Source: Lysinibacillus pinottii
GTDB lineage: Bacteria; Bacillota; Bacilli; Bacillales_A; Planococcaceae
NCBI RefSeq assembly: GCF_024753545.1
Contig: NZ_JANTOO010000006.1
Coordinates: forward strand, 1-64,000
Length of the DNA: 64,000 bases
Reading direction: 5' to 3'
The position numbers were made by a program, and so were the translations under genes. The notes beneath the pieces are model-generated. The model was not told the origin of the DNA. It saw only the letters and a list, made by a program, of their open reading frames with translations, and searched no databases. The stretch's first letter is position 1. Every line of letters starts with the position of its first letter. Positions 7,513-16,662 of the stretch are shown piece by piece.

Positions 7513-9179
7513 TTTACATCATCCTTTAGCATTGGTATATGCACACCTTTGTTTTTAGCTGTCTGAATAGCAATGTCATAGCCGGCATCTGCATGACGAG
7601 CTACACCCATACCAGGGTCCGAAATTAACACGCGAGCAATTTTATCCGCTGCTAGCTCCGATCCGTCCGCTACTAGCACTTGCCCGGCATGCTGTGAATA
7701 GCCCATACCTACGCCACCTCCATGGTGAACACTTACCCAGCTGGCGCCGCTTGCTGTATTAACTAGCGCATTTAAAATCGGCCAATCCGATACTGCATCT
7801 GAACCATCCAACATGCCTTCTGTTTCACGATTTGGGGATGCCACTGAACCTGAATCCAGATGATCACGACCAAAAACAATTGGAGCTGATAACTCACCAT
7901 TCGCTACCATTTCATTTACTTTTAATGCAAAGCGATGACGGTCACCATAGCCTAACCAACAAATACGAGCTGGTAAACCTTGCCATTTAACCATTTTTTG
8001 AGCCATATTGATCCAATTAACAAGACCTTCATCTTCTGCGAACATCTCTTTTGCAAGTGCATCCGTTTTATAAATATCCTCAGGGTCCCCCGAAAGCGCA
8101 GCCCAGCGGAATGGCCCTTTTCCTTCACAGAACAGCGGGCGAATATAGGCTGGTACGAAGCCTGGGAAATCAAAGGCATTGGTTACACCCATTTCTTTAG
8201 CATAGGCGCGAATATTATTGCCATAATCAAATACTTCTGCACCCGCCTCTTGGAATTCTAGCATTGTACGAACATGCTCTGCCATAGTTTCCTTAGCTCT
8301 TCGTTCATATGTTTTTACATCTGATTTACGAAGTGCTAAAGCTTCCTCAAATGTCATGTTATTTGGTATATAGCCATTAATCGGGTCATGTGCAGAAGTT
8401 TGGTCTGTGACAAAGTCTGGAATGATCCCTCTATTCAACAGTTCACGATTAACGTCTGCACAATTTCCAACAAGGCCAATCGATGCTGGCTCTTTTTGGT
8501 CACGTAATTTGTTTACTAATGCAACCGCTTCATCCACAGTTTCTACAAGATAATCACAATAGCCTTCTTTTATTTTACGTTCAATGCGGGCACGCTCTAC
8601 TTCTACAACTAGGATGACTGCGCCAGCCATTTTCCCCGCTAGAGGTTGTGCACCGCTCATTCCCCCCATACCACCTGTAAGGATAAATTTACCGCGTAAA
8701 TCTGCAGAGCCAAATACTTTTTTCCCTGCTTCTACGAAGGATAAATAAGTGCCTTGTAAAATACCTTGTGCACCGATATAAATCCAACTACCGGCAGTCA
8801 TTTGACCATACATCATTAAATCTCGATCTTCTAATTCATAGAAATGGTCCCAATTAGCCCACGCTGGTACAAGATTGGAATTGGCAATTAAAACACGGGG
8901 AGAATGTTCATGTGTACGAAATACAGCTACCGGCTTCCCTGATTGGATCAATAAAGTCTCATCATTCTCTAATTTCTTTAATGAAGCAATTATTTGCTCA
9001 TAACTTTCCCAATTACGAGCTGCCTTTCCAATACCTCCGTAAACAATCAGCTCATCTGGATTCTCCGCTACCTCAGGATCAAGATTGTTCATTAGCATAC
9101 GCATTGCTGCTTCCTGTGTCCACCCTTTACAAGTTAGTTGGTTTCCACGTGGTGCACGAATACTTGTTTTAAATACCAT
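7509..9179 (-). CDS. hutU: Urocanate hydratase
   Basis: Converts urocanate to imidazolonepropionate using tightly bound NAD. 556 aa, the family length, with strong similarity throughout, including the NAD-site segment GLVGNCADVNREL, the TDQTSAHDP motif and the C-terminal VSVHHGGGVGMGYSQHAG segment. A GGAGGG ribosome site precedes it. It stands 154 bases below hutH, with a hairpin in that gap, and overlaps hutI by four bases. Confidence 0.96.
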   Translation of the reverse strand: MVFKTSIRAPRGNQLTCKGWTQEAAMRMLMNNLDPEVAENPDELIVYGGIGKAARNWESYEQIIASLKKLENDETLLIQSGKPVAVFRTHEHSPRVLIANSNLVPAWANWDHFYELEDRDLMMYGQMTAGSWIYIGAQGILQGTYLSFVEAGKKVFGSADLRGKFILTGGMGGMSGAQPLAGKMAGAVILVVEVERARIERKIKEGYCDYLVETVDEAVALVNKLRDQKEPASIGLVGNCADVNRELLNRGIIPDFVTDQTSAHDPINGYIPNNMTFEEALALRKSDVKTYERRAKETMAEHVRTMLEFQEAGAEVFDYGNNIRAYAKEMGVTNAFDFPGFVPAYIRPLFCEGKGPFRWAALSGDPEDIYKTDALAKEMFAEDEGLVNWINMAQKMVKWQGLPARICWLGYGDRHRFALKVNEMVANGELSAPIVFGRDHLDSGSVASPNRETEGMLDGSDAVSDWPILNALVNTASGASWVSVHHGGGVGMGYSQHAGQVLVADGSELAADKIARVLISDPGMGVARHADAGYDIAIQTAKNKGVHIPMLKDDVK

Positions 9180-9271
9180 AAAAAAACCCTCCTTTAAAAT
9201 GATAAAAACGTTAGTAGCATTCTATTAAACTGAATATTCAGATATATAAATGAATAATCACTTATAAAGCA

Positions 9272-9301
9272 GAGGCGACTTAAAAAACTAAGTCTTGCCT
9301 C
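9272..9301 (-). other. Hairpin between hutH and hutU
   Basis: GAGGC-GACTTA pairs with TAAGTC-TT-GCCTC, giving an 11-bp stem with a two-base bulge. No T run follows on the minus strand, so it is not a standard terminator. It may be an mRNA processing or stability element, or a partial attenuator that lowers hutUI expression relative to hutH. Confidence 0.5.
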
Positions 9302-9333
9302 AGCTCTTCCCACTTAAAATCGTTTAATCAACT

Positions 9334-10848
9334 TTACACATATTCCTTTACTAGAGCATCACTCGTTAATAAATATTCCGCCAACGCCTCTATTTCATCA
9401 CCAATTGGCTGATCTGCTAATAGTGGTGGACAAAACTCACGAACTTTCTCTAAGTACTTTCGTGTGGTTGGTGATAATTGTTCTTCTGCTTTATCTAAAT
9501 ATATAGCCTGTGATGCACAAATCATTTCTATTGCTATAACTAGGGCAGCATTTCGGACCATTTGACGTACTTGACGAGCCGAAGTTGTCCCCATACTTAC
9601 ATGGTCTTCCTGATTCCCTGATGTAGGAATTGAATCTACACTGGAAGGATGCGCCAACACTTTGTTTTCTGAGACAATAGATGCTGCTGTATATTGAGCA
9701 ATCATCAGACCGCACTCAATCCCAGGGTTTGTCGCTAAAAATGGTGGTAAGCCTTCATTTAATTGTGGATTCACCATTCGCTCTGTACGGCGCTCTGAAA
9801 TATTAGCCCATTCACTTACCCCAATTTTTAAAAAGTCCATTGCTAAAGCAATGGGCTGACCATGAAAATGGCCACCTGATAGTACTTCACCGTTTTCTAA
9901 AACAATCGGATTATCGGTCGTGGCGTTCATTTCCGTTTGTACTCGGTTCTCCGCGTAAAAGAAAGACTGCCAGGAAGCACCATGCACTTGTGGAATACAG
10001 CGCAATGAATATGCATCCTGCATACGAATTTCTCCTTGCTTTGTCACTCGCTTACTTCCCTCAAGCCACTTACGAATACGACCACCAACAAGCTCTAACT
10101 CTGGATGTGGTCTTACCGCTAAAAGGGCTGGGTCAAACGCAGATGTGATACCCTTCAATGCTTCTAGTGTTAAACTAGCAGCCATATCTGCCGCAAGCCC
10201 AATTCGTTCAGCCTCATTAACCGTTAAGACACCGATACCTGTCATAGCCTGTGTACCGTTTACAAGTGCCAGCCCCTCTTTAGCTTGGAGTCGAACAGGT
10301 GATAATCCCGCTTGCTGTAACGCCTCACTACCACTCATCACTTCTCCATTAAACTCAGCCTTACCTTCTCCCACTAGGACTAAAGCTAAATGTGATAATG
10401 GCGCCAAATCTCCGCTTGCTCCAACTGAACCCTGTGACGGAACAATTGGGTGTACGCCTTTATTAATAAAATCTAATAATAGCTGTACAGTTTCCTCACG
10501 AATACCTGAAAATCCACGAGCTAAGGCATTTGCACGTAAAACCATCATGGCACGTACAACATCAGTTGGAAACGGCTGACCCACACCTGTTGCATCTGAT
10601 CGTAATAAATTCAGTTGTAAAAGCTCTATATCTTCTTCCTCAATTTTTATATTACTTAGTTTGCCAAAACCTGTATTCACACCATAAATAGTTTGCCCCT
10701 CCGCTAAACGCTTTTCAATACGTTCCCTACTTAAACGAATACGTTCTATACTATCTTTAGCAAGTTCAACCGTTGCATGCCCTTTAACGATTTTCTCAAT
10801 TTGTTGTCTTGTTAATGTATTGCCATCAAGCTCGATGATCGACTTCAC
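9334..10848 (-). CDS. hutH: Histidine ammonia-lyase
   Basis: Removes ammonia from histidine to give urocanate; first enzyme of the pathway. 504 aa. The Ala144-Ser145-Gly146 triad (SVGASGDLAPL) forms the MIO cofactor. The active-site loop TIYGVNTGFG (near residue 55) and the SSVDSIPTSGNQEDHVSMG segment are present. First gene of hutH-hutU-hutI. No hutP antiterminator gene is present, unlike Bacillus subtilis; an AraC-type regulator is divergently placed instead, and a CcpA-like site lies 79 bases upstream. Confidence 0.96.
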   Translation of the reverse strand: MKSIIELDGNTLTRQQIEKIVKGHATVELAKDSIERIRLSRERIEKRLAEGQTIYGVNTGFGKLSNIKIEEEDIELLQLNLLRSDATGVGQPFPTDVVRAMMVLRANALARGFSGIREETVQLLLDFINKGVHPIVPSQGSVGASGDLAPLSHLALVLVGEGKAEFNGEVMSGSEALQQAGLSPVRLQAKEGLALVNGTQAMTGIGVLTVNEAERIGLAADMAASLTLEALKGITSAFDPALLAVRPHPELELVGGRIRKWLEGSKRVTKQGEIRMQDAYSLRCIPQVHGASWQSFFYAENRVQTEMNATTDNPIVLENGEVLSGGHFHGQPIALAMDFLKIGVSEWANISERRTERMVNPQLNEGLPPFLATNPGIECGLMIAQYTAASIVSENKVLAHPSSVDSIPTSGNQEDHVSMGTTSARQVRQMVRNAALVIAIEMICASQAIYLDKAEEQLSPTTRKYLEKVREFCPPLLADQPIGDEIEALAEYLLTSDALVKEYV

Positions 10849-10926
10849 ATGACATCCCCCTATTCCCTTTATGGCTTATGTAAAATTCATTTTAACGTAA
10901 TCACTAAAGCATCCGCATTCAACTGC

Positions 10927-10941
10927 ATTTAAGCGTTTTCA
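10927..10941. promoter_or_regulatory. Candidate CcpA (cre) site upstream of hutH
   Basis: ATTTAAGCGTTTTCA matches the cre consensus WTGNAANCGNWNNCA at all but one fixed position. It lies in the divergent hutH/regulator space. Hut genes are carbon-repressed through CcpA in Bacillus subtilis, so the placement makes sense. Confidence 0.5.
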
Positions 10942-11125
10942 TAGTAAATAAATTTTCCGCTGAATGAAGATCAATTACTCTATTTCCATTGTACTAACTA
11001 CTTTTTTCAGAATATAGAGAATTTTAAAAGAGAAAACATGATTTTTTTCAGATTCCTATGTTATTTTTATTAATATAATCGTATTTTTTTATGAAACTAG
11101 AATATTTTAAGCGAGGTTAAATGTT

Positions 11126-12580
11126 ATGAAGCTGTTATTAATCGACCGAGACCCCACTGAACTAGCAGGCATTAAGTGGTTTTTACATACCTATTTTCCA
11201 GGCGACGTTCTTATTGACATGTGCACTACTATTTCCGATGCATCTCAATACATCCGACAATTTAAACCGGATGCCATACTATTAAATATCGACCTGATCC
11301 CTAATAATGGCCTAACTTCTCTTTATGGAGATCTACAAAAATTTTCAGGTGCTATTTTAGCCGTAACAACAGAGCCCTTATTTAAAAACGCATTGAAAGC
11401 CATTGATTTACAGGTAGCTCATCTATTCATAAAGCCCATTGATTTAGAAGTATTAAAGCAAAAACTGACGGTCATTTCCGTGCGCTCACCACAAATCATA
11501 GATGATGCGCAGGAGACAGCAAATGAATCATTTTATAATCATTTATTTTTAGATACTAAATCAAACTCTATTGAAACTGGCATTCATTTTACAATAATTG
11601 AGCCTGAGCACGCCGAGACCTATAACAAGCTTTACAATTGGCTTCAACAAACACCTATATACTTTCATATGAAAACCTATCCTTTATCGAATAGAATTGT
11701 CTGCCTTTTTCAAACGCAAGACATAAAAGTGGTGGAGAAGGATGTACGTACTCTTATGAAGGAATGGCGTTTGTTTAGCAATAGTTCATTAAATATCGGG
11801 ATATATGATGGACCTGCTACAAGCATTAAAAATATGTATACTTTAACAAAGCGTGTACTTCACCAAAGTTTTTACGAAGGATTCGGTCACCTTTTTTACG
11901 CAAGTAAACAATTTGAAATACACCCCTTCGATCCATTACTAACACCAGAGGAACAGCAATTATTAATAAGTAGCCTGGAGGAAGGTAATCTCGAAGCCGT
12001 AAAAACATTTTTATATCGACTTTCTAATGAAGGCATCTATTATGAGCAAGATGATCTACGTATCCATCTAACAAGTGTCTTAGCACAAATTCGGCGCTTT
12101 ATGTTGAAATATAAACTACACGAAAAAGCAGTCATTGAACAAAACTACCGTCAGCTATTTCATTTAATTATTGAGCATCCTATTTTTTATACGATTCTCA
12201 ATGGCATTATTTCATTCACTCAGAGATTAATTGAACTTGCACGTGAAGCTCGCATGGAGAAAAGAGCCGATTATGTTGAGTTAGCTTTAGAAATTATTGA
12301 TCAGCAATTTAAAGAGAGTTCCTTGTCTCTCCCCTTTGTCGCGCGTAAGCTTGGCATCAGCCCCAATTATTTAAGTACGATTTTTTCAAAAAAACAAGGC
12401 TTGCCATTTAAGCGCTATATACAGCAAGTTAGAATTCAAAACGCCCTTAAGATGCTACTAGAAACTGATTTTGCAATTAGTGAGATTGCTCATTTAAACG
12501 GTTTTGATGACCCGAATTATTTCATTAAAATATTTAAACAACAAATCGGTATGACCCCTCATCGATATCGAAAAAACTAA
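11126..12580 (+). CDS. AraC-type regulator with degenerate receiver domain
   Basis: 484 aa in the layout of YesN-type response regulators: receiver (about 1-120), long linker domain (125-370) and two-helix-turn-helix AraC domain (375-484, ending in GMTPHRYR). The receiver keeps Asp7 and Asp9 and the KP of FIKPID, but the phospho-acceptor position in PDAILLNID is Asn54. No sensor kinase gene lies near. Phosphorylation at the usual site is therefore not possible, and it may bind a ligand or be constitutive. Divergent from hutH with a 277-base shared promoter region, so a hut regulator is the likely role. Confidence 0.8.
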   Translation: MKLLLIDRDPTELAGIKWFLHTYFPGDVLIDMCTTISDASQYIRQFKPDAILLNIDLIPNNGLTSLYGDLQKFSGAILAVTTEPLFKNALKAIDLQVAHLFIKPIDLEVLKQKLTVISVRSPQIIDDAQETANESFYNHLFLDTKSNSIETGIHFTIIEPEHAETYNKLYNWLQQTPIYFHMKTYPLSNRIVCLFQTQDIKVVEKDVRTLMKEWRLFSNSSLNIGIYDGPATSIKNMYTLTKRVLHQSFYEGFGHLFYASKQFEIHPFDPLLTPEEQQLLISSLEEGNLEAVKTFLYRLSNEGIYYEQDDLRIHLTSVLAQIRRFMLKYKLHEKAVIEQNYRQLFHLIIEHPIFYTILNGIISFTQRLIELAREARMEKRADYVELALEIIDQQFKESSLSLPFVARKLGISPNYLSTIFSKKQGLPFKRYIQQVRIQNALKMLLETDFAISEIAHLNGFDDPNYFIKIFKQQIGMTPHRYRKN

Positions 12581-12610
12581 TCAAGAATATTTTCAATTAG
12601 TTGTTTTCAT
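12575..12610 (+). terminator. Weak terminator-like hairpin
   Basis: AACTAAT (12575-12581) and ATTAGTT (12596-12602) pair across a 14-base loop and are followed by GTTTTCATTTTC. It overlaps the stop codon of the AraC-type regulator. A 7-bp A/T-rich stem is weak. Confidence 0.35.
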
Positions 12611-12783
12611 TTTCAATCAAGGATTTTATTATGGGTGTTTAACTTTATACTTCTTTTCATTTACCGTACAAATACTGTTTAAATCTAGTTTATTAAACAA
12701 CAAATTTTACACAAAAATTAAGCATATACAGCCTCTCCGATGCATATATTTATACTTTGTATCTCACTATAAAAATTCTTTAA

Positions 12784-12798
12784 CAAGAATTATTATAA
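12784..12798. promoter_or_regulatory. Candidate PerR box upstream of katA
   Basis: The stretch matches the Per box TTATAATTATTATAA at 12 of 15 positions, with a perfect right half. It lies 80 bases before the catalase start. PerR control of vegetative catalase is known in Bacillus. The left half is poor, so this is tentative. Confidence 0.4.
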
Positions 12799-12878
12799 TG
12801 TACTAGCAATTCTATTTTATATTTGTTATAGTTATAGACGAAGAGTTCGACTTACATTATTTTCAGGAGGTAACTAAT

Positions 12879-14384
12879 ATGACAAACGCAAATGATCGTA
12901 GCCGTCGTTTTACAACAGCAGGTGGTGCTCCAGTAGTAAGTAACCATGACTCTATGTCAGCAGGTCCACGTGGCCCTCTTTTACTTCAAGATGTATGGCT
13001 AGTTGAAAAATTAGCAAACTTCAATCGTGAAGTAATCCCTGAACGTCGTATGCACGCCAAAGGTTCAGGTGCATTTGGTACTTTTACTGTAACGCACGAT
13101 ATAACTCAATATACAAAAGCTAAAATCTTCTCAGAGGTGGGCAAAAAGACTGAAATGTTCGCACGATTCTCCACAGTTGCTGGTGAGCGTGGTGCAGCAG
13201 ATGCTGAGCGCGATATCCGCGGCTTTGCCCTTAAGTTCTATACAGAAGAAGGCAACTGGGATCTAGTAGGAAACAATACACCAGTATTTTTCTTCCGTGA
13301 TCCACTACACTTTACAGATTTAAACCACGTGGTAAAACGTGATCCACGTACAAATATGAAAAACGCTAATTCTAACTGGGATTTCTGGACTCTATTACCA
13401 GAGGCACTTCACCAAGTAACGATTGTAATGTCTGACCGTGGTATTCCAACTGGTTACCGTAATATGCACGGATTTGGTTCCCACACTTATAGCTTTATCA
13501 ATGCTGATAATGAGCGAGTTTGGGTTAAATTCCACTTCCGTACAGAACAAGGCATTAAAAATTTAACAGGTGCTGAAGCAACTGAGGTAATCGGTCAAGA
13601 TCGTGAATCTTCACAACGTGATTTATATGAAGCCATTGAAAAAGGCGATTTCCCTAAATGGAAAATGTATATTCAGGTTATGACAGAGGAGCAAGCACGT
13701 GAGCTACCATACAACCCATTCGACTTAACAAAAGTATGGTATAAAAAAGACTTCCCATTAATTCCTGTAGGTGAGTTTGAGTTAAATAAAAACCCGGACA
13801 ACTACTTTGCAGAAGTGGAACAAGCTGCATTTGCACCATCTAACATCGTTCCTGGTATTAGCTTCTCACCAGATAAAATGTTACAAGGTCGTATCTTTGC
13901 CTATGCGGATGCAGCACGCTACCGTTTAGGAGTAAACCACTATATGCTTCCTGTTAACGCACCAAAATGTCCATTCCGCACTTTCCACCGTGATGGTGCT
14001 ATGCGTTTTGATGGCAACCTTGGTTCAACACTAGGCTATGAACCAAATAGCTATGGTGAATGGGAGCATAATTTAGACCATAAAGAGCCAGAGTTACGCA
14101 TTGATGGTCATGCAGGAATTCATGATTTCCGTGAAGACGATAATAATTACTTCGAGCAGCCAGGTAAACTTTTCCGCCTAATGACTGCGGAAGAACAACA
14201 ACGTCTATTTGAAAATACGGCTAATGATATGGCTTCTGTCGAGGAGTTCATCAAACGACGTCACATCCTACACTGCTATTTAGCTGATCCAGCATATGGT
14301 GACGGTGTTGCAAAAGCAATGGGTCTTTCATTAGAAGGTATGGATCTTACAAACCCATACGTAAAACAACCAACAAACGTTTAA
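12879..14384 (+). CDS. katA: Heme catalase
   Basis: Breaks down hydrogen peroxide in the cytoplasm. 501 aa, a small-subunit monofunctional catalase. Distal His59 (RRMHAKGSGAFGTF), the heme-pocket Asn of NNTPVFFFRDP and the proximal Tyr of FAYADAARYRLG are all present. GGAGG lies 9 bases before the ATG. Single gene with its own terminator. The symbol follows the Bacillus vegetative enzyme; other catalase paralogs cannot be excluded. Confidence 0.95.
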   Translation: MTNANDRSRRFTTAGGAPVVSNHDSMSAGPRGPLLLQDVWLVEKLANFNREVIPERRMHAKGSGAFGTFTVTHDITQYTKAKIFSEVGKKTEMFARFSTVAGERGAADAERDIRGFALKFYTEEGNWDLVGNNTPVFFFRDPLHFTDLNHVVKRDPRTNMKNANSNWDFWTLLPEALHQVTIVMSDRGIPTGYRNMHGFGSHTYSFINADNERVWVKFHFRTEQGIKNLTGAEATEVIGQDRESSQRDLYEAIEKGDFPKWKMYIQVMTEEQARELPYNPFDLTKVWYKKDFPLIPVGEFELNKNPDNYFAEVEQAAFAPSNIVPGISFSPDKMLQGRIFAYADAARYRLGVNHYMLPVNAPKCPFRTFHRDGAMRFDGNLGSTLGYEPNSYGEWEHNLDHKEPELRIDGHAGIHDFREDDNNYFEQPGKLFRLMTAEEQQRLFENTANDMASVEEFIKRRHILHCYLADPAYGDGVAKAMGLSLEGMDLTNPYVKQPTNV

Positions 14385-14422
14385 TATTCCATTTAATTAT
14401 TGATATCCAAATCCAATTTTTA

Positions 14423-14459
14423 CTCCATGTGAATTTAATCATCACATGGAGCTTTTTTG
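14423..14459 (+). terminator. Terminator of katA
   Basis: CTCCATGTG (14423-14431) pairs with CACATGGAG (14443-14451) and is followed by CTTTTTT. Confidence 0.9.
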
Positions 14460-14511
14460 TCTTCGTCTAGCCTCCAACTGCTTACCTCAATTTGCAACAT
14501 GGAAGCAACAT

Positions 14512-14552
14512 AAAAAAGGCTTGTGTCTAGTAAATTAACACAAGCCTTTTAT
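14512..14552 (-). terminator. Terminator of thiC
   Basis: GGCTTGTGT (14518-14526) pairs with ACACAAGCC (14538-14546), with A and T runs on both sides. It lies just past the thiC stop codon and could also work on rightward readthrough from katA. Confidence 0.85.
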
Positions 14553-14554
14553 TA

Positions 14555-16333
14555 TTATAGATAGATTTGACTACCTGCCTTTTTAAACTCCACTGACTTC
14601 TCCCTCATACCTTCATGGATGGCCTCAGTTGTATTTAAATCCTTTTCTTTAGCATAATTACGAATATCCTGTGAAATTCTCATGCTACAAAATTTAGGAC
14701 CGCACATTGAGCAAAAATGTGCAGTTTTGGCCCCCTCTGCTGGCAATGTTTCATCGTGATATTCTACTGCACGTTCTGGATCAAGAGAAAGGTTAAATTG
14801 GTCGCGCCAGCGGAACTCAAAGCGCGCTTTTGACAGTGCATCATCGCGTTGTTGTGCACCTGGGTGCCCTTTTGCCAAATCTGCAGCATGTGCAGCAATC
14901 TTATAAGTAATAACCCCTACTCGAACATCCTCCCGATTAGGTAATCCTAGATGTTCCTTCGGTGTCACATAACAGAGCATAGCTGTACCAAACCAACCAA
15001 TCATTGCCGCTCCAATAGCAGATGTAATATGGTCATAACCTGGAGCAATATCTGTTGTCAATGGGCCTAATGTGTAGAAGGGAGCTTCCTTACAAACCTC
15101 TAATTGCTTGTCCATATTTTCTTTAATCAAATGCATTGGAACGTGACCTGGCCCCTCCACCATTACTTGAACATCATGCTTCCATGCTATTTGGGTTAAC
15201 TCACCTAATGTTTCAAGCTCCGCAAATTGCGCTTCATCGTTTGCATCCGCGATTGACCCTGGACGTAAGCCATCTCCTAATGAGAAGGCTACATCATAAG
15301 TTTTCATAATTTCACATATTTCCTCAAAATGAGTATAGAGGAAGTTTTCTTGATGATGGTATAAACACCATTGCGCCATAATGGAGCCTCCCCGAGACAC
15401 AATGCCCGTTACCCGGTTTGCTGTAAGAGGAACATAACGTAAAAGAACACCCGCATGAATAGTGAAATAATCTACCCCTTGCTCTGCTTGTTCAATAAGC
15501 GTATCACGGTATACCTCCCACGTTAAATCTTCAGCTACACCATTTACCTTTTCTAATGCCTGATAGATTGGTACTGTTCCAACAGGTACTGCGGCATTTC
15601 GAATAATCCATTCTCTCGTTGTATGAATATGCTTGCCAGTTGATAGATCCATAATATTATCTGCACCCCAGCGTGTAGCCCATGTCATCTTTTCGACTTC
15701 CTCTGCAATCGAAGATGATACGGCTGAATTTCCAATGTTCGCATTAATTTTCACATGGAAGTTACGACCGATAATCATCGGCTCTGCCTCCGGATGATTA
15801 ATATTGGAGGGCATAATAGCTCGACCTGCTGCAATCTCTGAACGCACGAAATCAGGGTCCATATTTTCTCGTATCGCTACAAACTCCATCTCAGGTGTAA
15901 TAATTCCCTTTCTAGCATAATGCAACTGTGTTACATTTTTCCCCCTTTTTGCACGTAAAGGCATTCTCATCAATTCAGGAAAGACATTTTCTTGGATACG
16001 TGGATCATCTGCGCGACGGAAGCCATTATCCTCAGGTTTAATGGTACGCCCTTCATATTCCTCTACATCTCCTCGCTCTTGTATCCAAGTACTTCGTAAA
16101 GCCGGTAAGCCCTTTGTAATATCCACATGAAATGCAGGATCAGTATACGGGCCACTCGTATCATACACCCGAATAGGGGCATTTTCTTCATCTCCAAAGC
16201 TACCCGTCGTCGGACTTAATGTAATTTCACGCATTGGTACTAAAATATCTGGACGTGATCCTTCCACATAAACCTTTTTACTTCCTTCAAAGTTAGACAT
16301 AATCATAATGTTCTTTTCACTAATCGCTGACAT
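14555..16333 (-). CDS. thiC: Phosphomethylpyrimidine synthase (HMP-P synthase)
   Basis: Radical-SAM enzyme that rearranges aminoimidazole ribotide into the pyrimidine half of thiamine. 592 aa. The C-terminal CSMCGPKFC gives the CX2CX4C [4Fe-4S] site of the family, and the RGGSIMAQWCLYHHQEN and MVEGPGHVPMH segments are typical. GGGAGAG precedes the ATG; in-frame ATGs at codons 10 and 12 are less likely starts. A TPP riboswitch and intrinsic terminator occupy its 5' leader. No other thi genes lie alongside. Confidence 0.96.
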   Translation of the reverse strand: MSAISEKNIMIMSNFEGSKKVYVEGSRPDILVPMREITLSPTTGSFGDEENAPIRVYDTSGPYTDPAFHVDITKGLPALRSTWIQERGDVEEYEGRTIKPEDNGFRRADDPRIQENVFPELMRMPLRAKRGKNVTQLHYARKGIITPEMEFVAIRENMDPDFVRSEIAAGRAIMPSNINHPEAEPMIIGRNFHVKINANIGNSAVSSSIAEEVEKMTWATRWGADNIMDLSTGKHIHTTREWIIRNAAVPVGTVPIYQALEKVNGVAEDLTWEVYRDTLIEQAEQGVDYFTIHAGVLLRYVPLTANRVTGIVSRGGSIMAQWCLYHHQENFLYTHFEEICEIMKTYDVAFSLGDGLRPGSIADANDEAQFAELETLGELTQIAWKHDVQVMVEGPGHVPMHLIKENMDKQLEVCKEAPFYTLGPLTTDIAPGYDHITSAIGAAMIGWFGTAMLCYVTPKEHLGLPNREDVRVGVITYKIAAHAADLAKGHPGAQQRDDALSKARFEFRWRDQFNLSLDPERAVEYHDETLPAEGAKTAHFCSMCGPKFCSMRISQDIRNYAKEKDLNTTEAIHEGMREKSVEFKKAGSQIYL

Positions 16334-16390
16334 GAGCTACTTCTCTCCCTTAAATGTATTTTAAGTAAGGACCGAATCTAGCTCACCCCA

Positions 16391-16439
16391 AAAGGAAAAT
16401 AAATAAAGGCCGAATCCAACATAATGATTGGATCCGGCC
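16391..16439 (-). terminator. Riboswitch-controlled terminator in the thiC leader
   Basis: On the minus strand GGCCGGATCCAA pairs with TTGGATTCGGCC (16408-16439) and is followed by TTTATTTATTTT. It lies between the TPP aptamer and the thiC ribosome site, the right place for the expression platform. Confidence 0.85.
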
Positions 16440-16487
16440 ATGAATGTAAAGGGTCTATTGATTGCACGTAATAGGCAATAGCTTCTT

Positions 16488-16585
16488 AACTTTCCCACGC
16501 TGGTATGAGCCAGATCAGGTCCAAAGGGTCAAGAAACCTCTATGCGTTTCCCTCTCAGCCTGACTCATCAGACTCCCCTAGTTAA
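16488..16585 (-). promoter_or_regulatory. TPP riboswitch (thi box)
   Basis: The minus strand shows the conserved aptamer: ACTAGGGGAGTC, then GCTGAGAGG, then ACCCTTTGGACCTGATCTGG and ATACCAGCGTGGGAA. Thiamine pyrophosphate binding would favour the downstream terminator and shut off thiC. All core blocks are present in order. Confidence 0.96.
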
Positions 16586-16662
16586 TACTATTCAGTTTGA
16601 TGCTAGTGTAGCAGATATTGCTAAGAGATGGAAGCTATCATTTAAATATTTTTGCCATTCTA

